Shown: positions 59,633 through 64,000 of the stretch, in pieces | Layout: each line of letters starts with the position of its first letter | Position numbering within the stretch: position 1 is the first letter of the stretch | Source: Bacillus pumilus | GTDB lineage: Bacteria > Bacillota > Bacilli > Bacillales > Bacillaceae | Reading direction: 5' to 3' | Assembly (NCBI RefSeq): GCF_009937765.1 | Contig: NZ_CP047089.1 | Span: forward strand, 1,548,272 to 1,612,271 | Length of the DNA: 64,000 nucleotides | Program-made: the position numbers and the translations under genes | Notes under the pieces: generated by a model | What the model was told of the DNA's origin: nothing | Seen by the model: the letters and a program-made list of their open reading frames with translations, nothing else | Databases searched by the model: none

Positions 59633-60894
59633 TTTTGGCGTTTTAAATTCTCATATACTTGTTTCAGTGCGCCTTCAAATTTGCCTGTTTGCTTCGGTTC
59701 ATAGTATTGTTTGTTTTTCAGCGGATCAGGTAGGTACTGCTGCTTCACCCAGCCGTTTTCATAATCGTGTGGATATAAGTAGTCGACACCTCTACCGAGT
59801 GCTGTAGCTCCTTTGTAGTGAGCATCTTTTAAATGAACAGGGATTTCACCTATTTTCCCTGAACGAATGTCACCAAGTGCCGCATCGATTGCCTTATATG
59901 CTGAGTTGGACTTAGGAGAAAGACACAGTTCAATGACTGCATTAGCCAGCGGAATTCGTGCTTCCGGGAAACCGACTCTTTCTGCTGTCTGAACAGCGCT
60001 TAACACACGAGGTCCAGCTTGAGGACTAGCTAAGCCAATATCTTCGTAAGCCATCACGAGTAGCCTTCTTGAAATGCTTTCAAGGTCTCCTGCTTCAATC
60101 AATCTGGCAAGGTAATGTAGTGCCGCATCTGCATCAGATCCTCTAATGGATTTTTGAAAAGCCGAGAGGACATCATAATGAGCATCACCATTCTTATCAT
60201 GTGAGAAGCTCTTTTTTTGTAAACATTCTTCTGCTGCGGCAAGAGTGATCACAATATGCCCAGCTTCATCTGCTTTTGTCGATAAGACAGCTAGTTCTAA
60301 TGCATTTAAAGCAGAGCGTACGTCTCCGCCGCATCCGTTGGCAAAATGATGCATCGCTTCATCGTCCACTGTCACTTCATAACCGCCAAGGCCGCGATGT
60401 TCATCCTGTAATGCTCTTGTTAACGCAGCCTTGATTTGCTCTGTTTCAAGCGGTTTTAGCTCAAATATTTGTGTCCGGCTCCGGATGGCAGGATTAATTG
60501 CATGATAAGGGTTAGCCGTCGTTGCACCAATTAAAATGATCATGCCATTTTCTAAATAAGGAAGAAGAAAATCTTGCTTTCCTTTATCAAGCCTGTGAAC
60601 CTCGTCTAAAATGAGGATGACCTGGCCGCTCATTTTCGCTTCAGCGGCGACAGCTTCCATATCCTTTTTGTTATGAATGACCGCATTCAACGTCCGAAAC
60701 GCAATGCTTGTACTGCCAGCGATCGCCGTCGCAATTGATGTTTTGCCGATGCCCGGCGGTCCATATAAAATCATCGAGGATAAATGTTTTGCCTCGACCA
60801 TTCGTCTAATAATTTGACCTTCTCCAACGAGATGCTCCTGCCCAATGATGTCTTCAATATGACTTGGGCGCATCCGGTACGCTAAAGGTTTCAT
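59629..60894 (-). CDS. rarA: Replication-associated recombination AAA+ ATPase RarA (MgsA)
   Basis: Clamp-loader-like ATPase (YrvN) that acts at stalled replication forks. It has 421 residues with Walker A GPPGIGKTS (about 45-53), Walker B ILDEVHR (near 96), sensor 1 GATTANP, and a C-terminal tetramerisation/MgsA domain (about 240-421, with GRGVDYLYPHDYENGWVKQQ). ATG at 60894 follows TTAGGAGAG on the minus strand. Confidence 0.95.
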   Translation of the reverse strand: MKPLAYRMRPSHIEDIIGQEHLVGEGQIIRRMVEAKHLSSMILYGPPGIGKTSIATAIAGSTSIAFRTLNAVIHNKKDMEAVAAEAKMSGQVILILDEVHRLDKGKQDFLLPYLENGMIILIGATTANPYHAINPAIRSRTQIFELKPLETEQIKAALTRALQDEHRGLGGYEVTVDDEAMHHFANGCGGDVRSALNALELAVLSTKADEAGHIVITLAAAEECLQKKSFSHDKNGDAHYDVLSAFQKSIRGSDADAALHYLARLIEAGDLESISRRLLVMAYEDIGLASPQAGPRVLSAVQTAERVGFPEARIPLANAVIELCLSPKSNSAYKAIDAALGDIRSGKIGEIPVHLKDAHYKGATALGRGVDYLYPHDYENGWVKQQYLPDPLKNKQYYEPKQTGKFEGALKQVYENLKRQK

Positions 60895-61103
60895 GATTAT
60901 CTCTCCTAAAGCAATGTCTTGTTTGTATAGAGTACCGAAATTTCTTCAAATAGAAAAGGGATCCGTCCTGTTATAGCGCCTAGAAGCGGCAAATGAAAGT
61001 TGGCTAAAAGTATGATATAATTGCTTTTGGTCTATATATCAGCGTATATGAAATCAGAAAAAATAATTGATGACATAGAATAGAAAACGCAGAGGTGTTT
61101 AAC

Positions 61104-61523
61104 TTGAAAATTTCAACTAAAGGCAGATATGGTCTAACGATCATGATCGAATTAGCCAAAAAACATGGCGAAGGCCCTACATCATTAAAATCAATCGCTC
61201 AAAACAATAATTTGTCTGAGCATTATTTAGAGCAGCTTGTATCACCACTTCGGAATGCCCGTCTTGTGAAAAGTATTCGCGGTGCATATGGCGGCTATGT
61301 TCTTGCACATGAACCGAACGAGATCACAGCCGGTGATATTATTCGTGTATTAGAAGGACCGATTAGTCCTGTCGAAGTTATTGAAAACGAAGAACCAGCA
61401 AAGCGTGAACTTTGGATTCGAATTCGTGATGCAGTAAAAGACGTACTAGACAATACAACTCTTGAAGACTTGGCAAGCTATACAGATGACGGAAATCAAG
61501 ACGCGTATATGTTCTACATTTAG
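61104..61523 (+). CDS. cymR: Cysteine metabolism repressor CymR (Rrf2 family)
   Basis: Rrf2-type winged helix repressor that, with CysK, controls cysteine and sulfur genes. It has 139 residues with MKISTKGRYGLTIMIELAKK at the start, recognition region LSEHYLEQLVSPLRNARLV and wing SIRGAYGGYVLA. The cluster cysteines of IscR-type members are absent, as expected for CymR. GTG 61095 opens the frame but lies in the ribosome site AGAGGTG; TTG 61104 is chosen. TATAAT at 61016-61021 may be its -10. It lies 18 bp before yrvO. Confidence 0.93.
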   Translation: MKISTKGRYGLTIMIELAKKHGEGPTSLKSIAQNNNLSEHYLEQLVSPLRNARLVKSIRGAYGGYVLAHEPNEITAGDIIRVLEGPISPVEVIENEEPAKRELWIRIRDAVKDVLDNTTLEDLASYTDDGNQDAYMFYI

Positions 61524-61541
61524 ATCAGAGGTGTACCTGAA

Positions 61542-62684
61542 ATGGAACGAATCTATTTAGATCATGCGGCAACAACGCCGATGGATCAGCGTATCGTGGA
61601 CAAGATGATCCCTTACTTTACAGAGATATTTGGCAATCCTTCTAGCATTCATTCATATGGGCGCGAGGCAAGAAAGTGGCTTGATGAAGCAAGAGAAGTG
61701 ATTGCAGGAGAATTACACTGTAAACCACAGGAAGTCATCCTCACAAGTGGAGGAACAGAGGCGGACAACCTGGCGATTACAGGTGTGGCTATGGCAAGGC
61801 AGCATGAAGGAAAACATATTATCACAGCAAAAACAGAGCATCATGCGGTGCTCCACACATGTGAACGCCTAGAGAAGCTAGGATTTGATGTGACATATTT
61901 AGATGTGGATGAAACGGGATTGATTCATCTAGAACAACTAAAACAGGCACTAAGAGATGATACAATTCTTGTGACCATCATGTACGGCAACAATGAAACA
62001 GGTGTAATTCAACCAATCAAAGACATTGGCGAACTCATGCACCATCACACTGCGCATTTTCATACAGACGCCGTGCAGGCGTTTGGAACAATGCCAATCG
62101 ATGTAGCAGACCTTCATATTGATCTTTTATCTGCTTCTGGTCATAAGCTAAATGGTCCAATGGGAACTGGCTTTTTATATGTAAACGAAGGCGTAAAACT
62201 TTCTCCGCAATTGTTCGGTGGAGAACAAGAAAGAAAACGCCGTGCTGGTACAGAAAATGTGGCAGGGATCGTGGGACTTGCAGAAGCTGTTCAATTAACG
62301 AAGCAAAATAGAAGAGAAAAAGCCATGCATTATGGTAAGCTCAAAGAAATCATGCTGCAAGTATTCGATGAGGAATCACTTATTTTCTCTATCAATGGGC
62401 ATCCGAAAGAGACATTGCCTCATATTTTAAATGTTCATTTCCCGGGTGTTTCCATCGAATCGTTACTTGTGAATTTAGATATGGAAGGAATTGCTGTTTC
62501 AAGTGGATCTGCATGTACGGCTGGATCCGTCCTTCCTTCGCACGTGTTAAGCGCCATGTATGGCGAAGAAGCAGACAAGCTGACATCCTCAGTCAGAATA
62601 AGCTTCGGTCTTGGGAATGAAGAGGATCACGTGAAGCAGGCAGCACGTAAGATAGCAGCTGTTGTCAAACGCTTAGCCAAATAA
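61542..62684 (+). CDS. yrvO: Cysteine desulfurase YrvO (tRNA thiolation)
   Basis: PLP enzyme that hands sulfur to MnmA, encoded next. It has 380 residues with MERIYLDHAATTPMDQ at the start, the PLP lysine in SASGHKLNGPMGTGF (near 203) and the catalytic cysteine in SSGSACTAGSVLPSHVL (near 325). GGEQERKRRAGTEN near 226 is typical. ATG at 61542 follows AGAGGTG. It is distinct from nifS at 24261 by context. Confidence 0.95.
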   Translation: MERIYLDHAATTPMDQRIVDKMIPYFTEIFGNPSSIHSYGREARKWLDEAREVIAGELHCKPQEVILTSGGTEADNLAITGVAMARQHEGKHIITAKTEHHAVLHTCERLEKLGFDVTYLDVDETGLIHLEQLKQALRDDTILVTIMYGNNETGVIQPIKDIGELMHHHTAHFHTDAVQAFGTMPIDVADLHIDLLSASGHKLNGPMGTGFLYVNEGVKLSPQLFGGEQERKRRAGTENVAGIVGLAEAVQLTKQNRREKAMHYGKLKEIMLQVFDEESLIFSINGHPKETLPHILNVHFPGVSIESLLVNLDMEGIAVSSGSACTAGSVLPSHVLSAMYGEEADKLTSSVRISFGLGNEEDHVKQAARKIAAVVKRLAK

Positions 62685-62711
62685 ACGTTCCTCTTTTGTT
62701 CGTGTGTGAAA

Positions 62712-63898
<1,187 letters not shown>

Positions 63899-63906
63899 CT
63901 TGTTTT

Positions 63907-63938
63907 CAAAACCTCAACGTCGCTGTTGAGGTTTTTTA
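63907..63938 (+). terminator. mnmA terminator
   Basis: AAAACCTCAACG / TGTTGAGGTTTT with a short loop, followed by TT and the start region of the next gene. Confidence 0.85.
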
Positions 63939-63958
63939 ATGAAAGGATGAGAGAGCGA

Positions 63959-64000
63959 ATGAATCATAACGAAATTGGCATAGAAGCCTTAAATCAGGGG
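63959..64000 (+). CDS. yrrB: TPR-repeat protein YrrB, amino-terminal fragment cut by the window end
   Basis: ATG at 63959 after AAAGGATGAGAG begins MNHNEIGIEALNQG, which reads into the window end. The start resembles the first helix of a tetratricopeptide repeat, and yrrB follows mnmA in B. subtilis. Only 14 codons are visible, so the call depends on context. Confidence 0.6.
   Translation, partial: MNHNEIGIEALNQG

Noticed and set aside
59449..59646. Open frame of 65 codons through repeat copy D (and a partly similar one on the minus strand in copy A)
   Set aside because: The frame shifts between copies because the hairpin loop has four or five bases, and copy C has an in-frame stop. Structure, not protein, is conserved.

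Overview
The window is a chromosomal segment of a Bacillus of the B. subtilis lineage. Gene order (hemB-hemL-spoVID-ysxE-valS-folC-comC-spoIIB-maf-radC-mreBCD-minCD-spoIVFAB-rplU-prp-rpmA-spo0B-obg-pheBA-niaR-nifS-nadBCA-safA-coxA ... bofC-ruvAB-queA-tgt-yajC-spoVB-comN-secDF-recJ-apt-relA-dtd-yrvJ-hisS-aspS-6S RNA-tcdA-rarA-cymR-yrvO-mnmA-yrrB) follows B. subtilis 168 almost gene for gene. The proteins have diverged enough that I infer a relative such as the B. pumilus/safensis/altitudinis group; that placement rests on memory, not on a search. No rRNA, tRNA, prophage, CRISPR or complete insertion sequence was seen.

Layout. 1-2.1 kb: end of heme synthesis (hemB, hemL). 2.3-4.7 kb: spore-coat genes (spoVID, ysxE). 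5-9.4 kb: T-box-controlled valS, then folC. 9.5-13 kb: competence/sporulation/repair genes (comC, spoIIB, maf, radC). 13-17 kb: cell shape and division-site genes (mreBCD, minCD). 17.1-18.8 kb: the spoIVF pro-sigma-K protease operon. 18.8-22.1 kb: L21 leader, rplU-prp-rpmA, spo0B-obg. 22.1-23.5 kb: pheB-pheA. 23.7-29 kb: niaR-nifS diverging from nadBCA, a complete quinolinate pathway with its repressor. 29.1-31.1 kb: safA and coxA. 31.2-34.1 kb: a LysE-type exporter and a TPP-riboswitch-controlled thiC, which in B. subtilis lies elsewhere. 34-36.2 kb: small unknown genes, yrzF, bofC. 36.3-46.2 kb: ruvAB, queuosine genes (queA, tgt), yajC, spoVB, comN, secDF. 46.3-52.9 kb: a broken yrvC, lapA, recJ, apt, relA, dtd. 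53-64 kb: the cell-wall amidase yrvJ, T-box hisS-aspS, 6S RNA, tcdA, rarA, cymR-yrvO-mnmA and the start of yrrB.

The most unusual feature is a dispersed repeat of about 163-176 bp present four times (2087-2249, 23511-23686, 34630-34805, 59423-59597). Every copy sits inside an intrinsic terminator, and the whole terminator stem-loop (19-26 bp, a different sequence at each site) occurs once on each side of the element. Inside the element two hairpins are kept by compensatory base changes between copies. This looks like a small mobile element that recognises terminator hairpins and duplicates them, leaving a working terminator for each neighbour. Other points for a second look are a frameshifted yrvC remnant with its promoter intact, an unrecognised 48-residue gene with a strong ribosome binding site (34074-34220), and the strong internal translation start in safA.

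Many gene starts were moved from the longest open frame to a downstream ATG/GTG/TTG with a properly spaced Shine-Dalgarno sequence and family-typical length; each case is noted in the entry.
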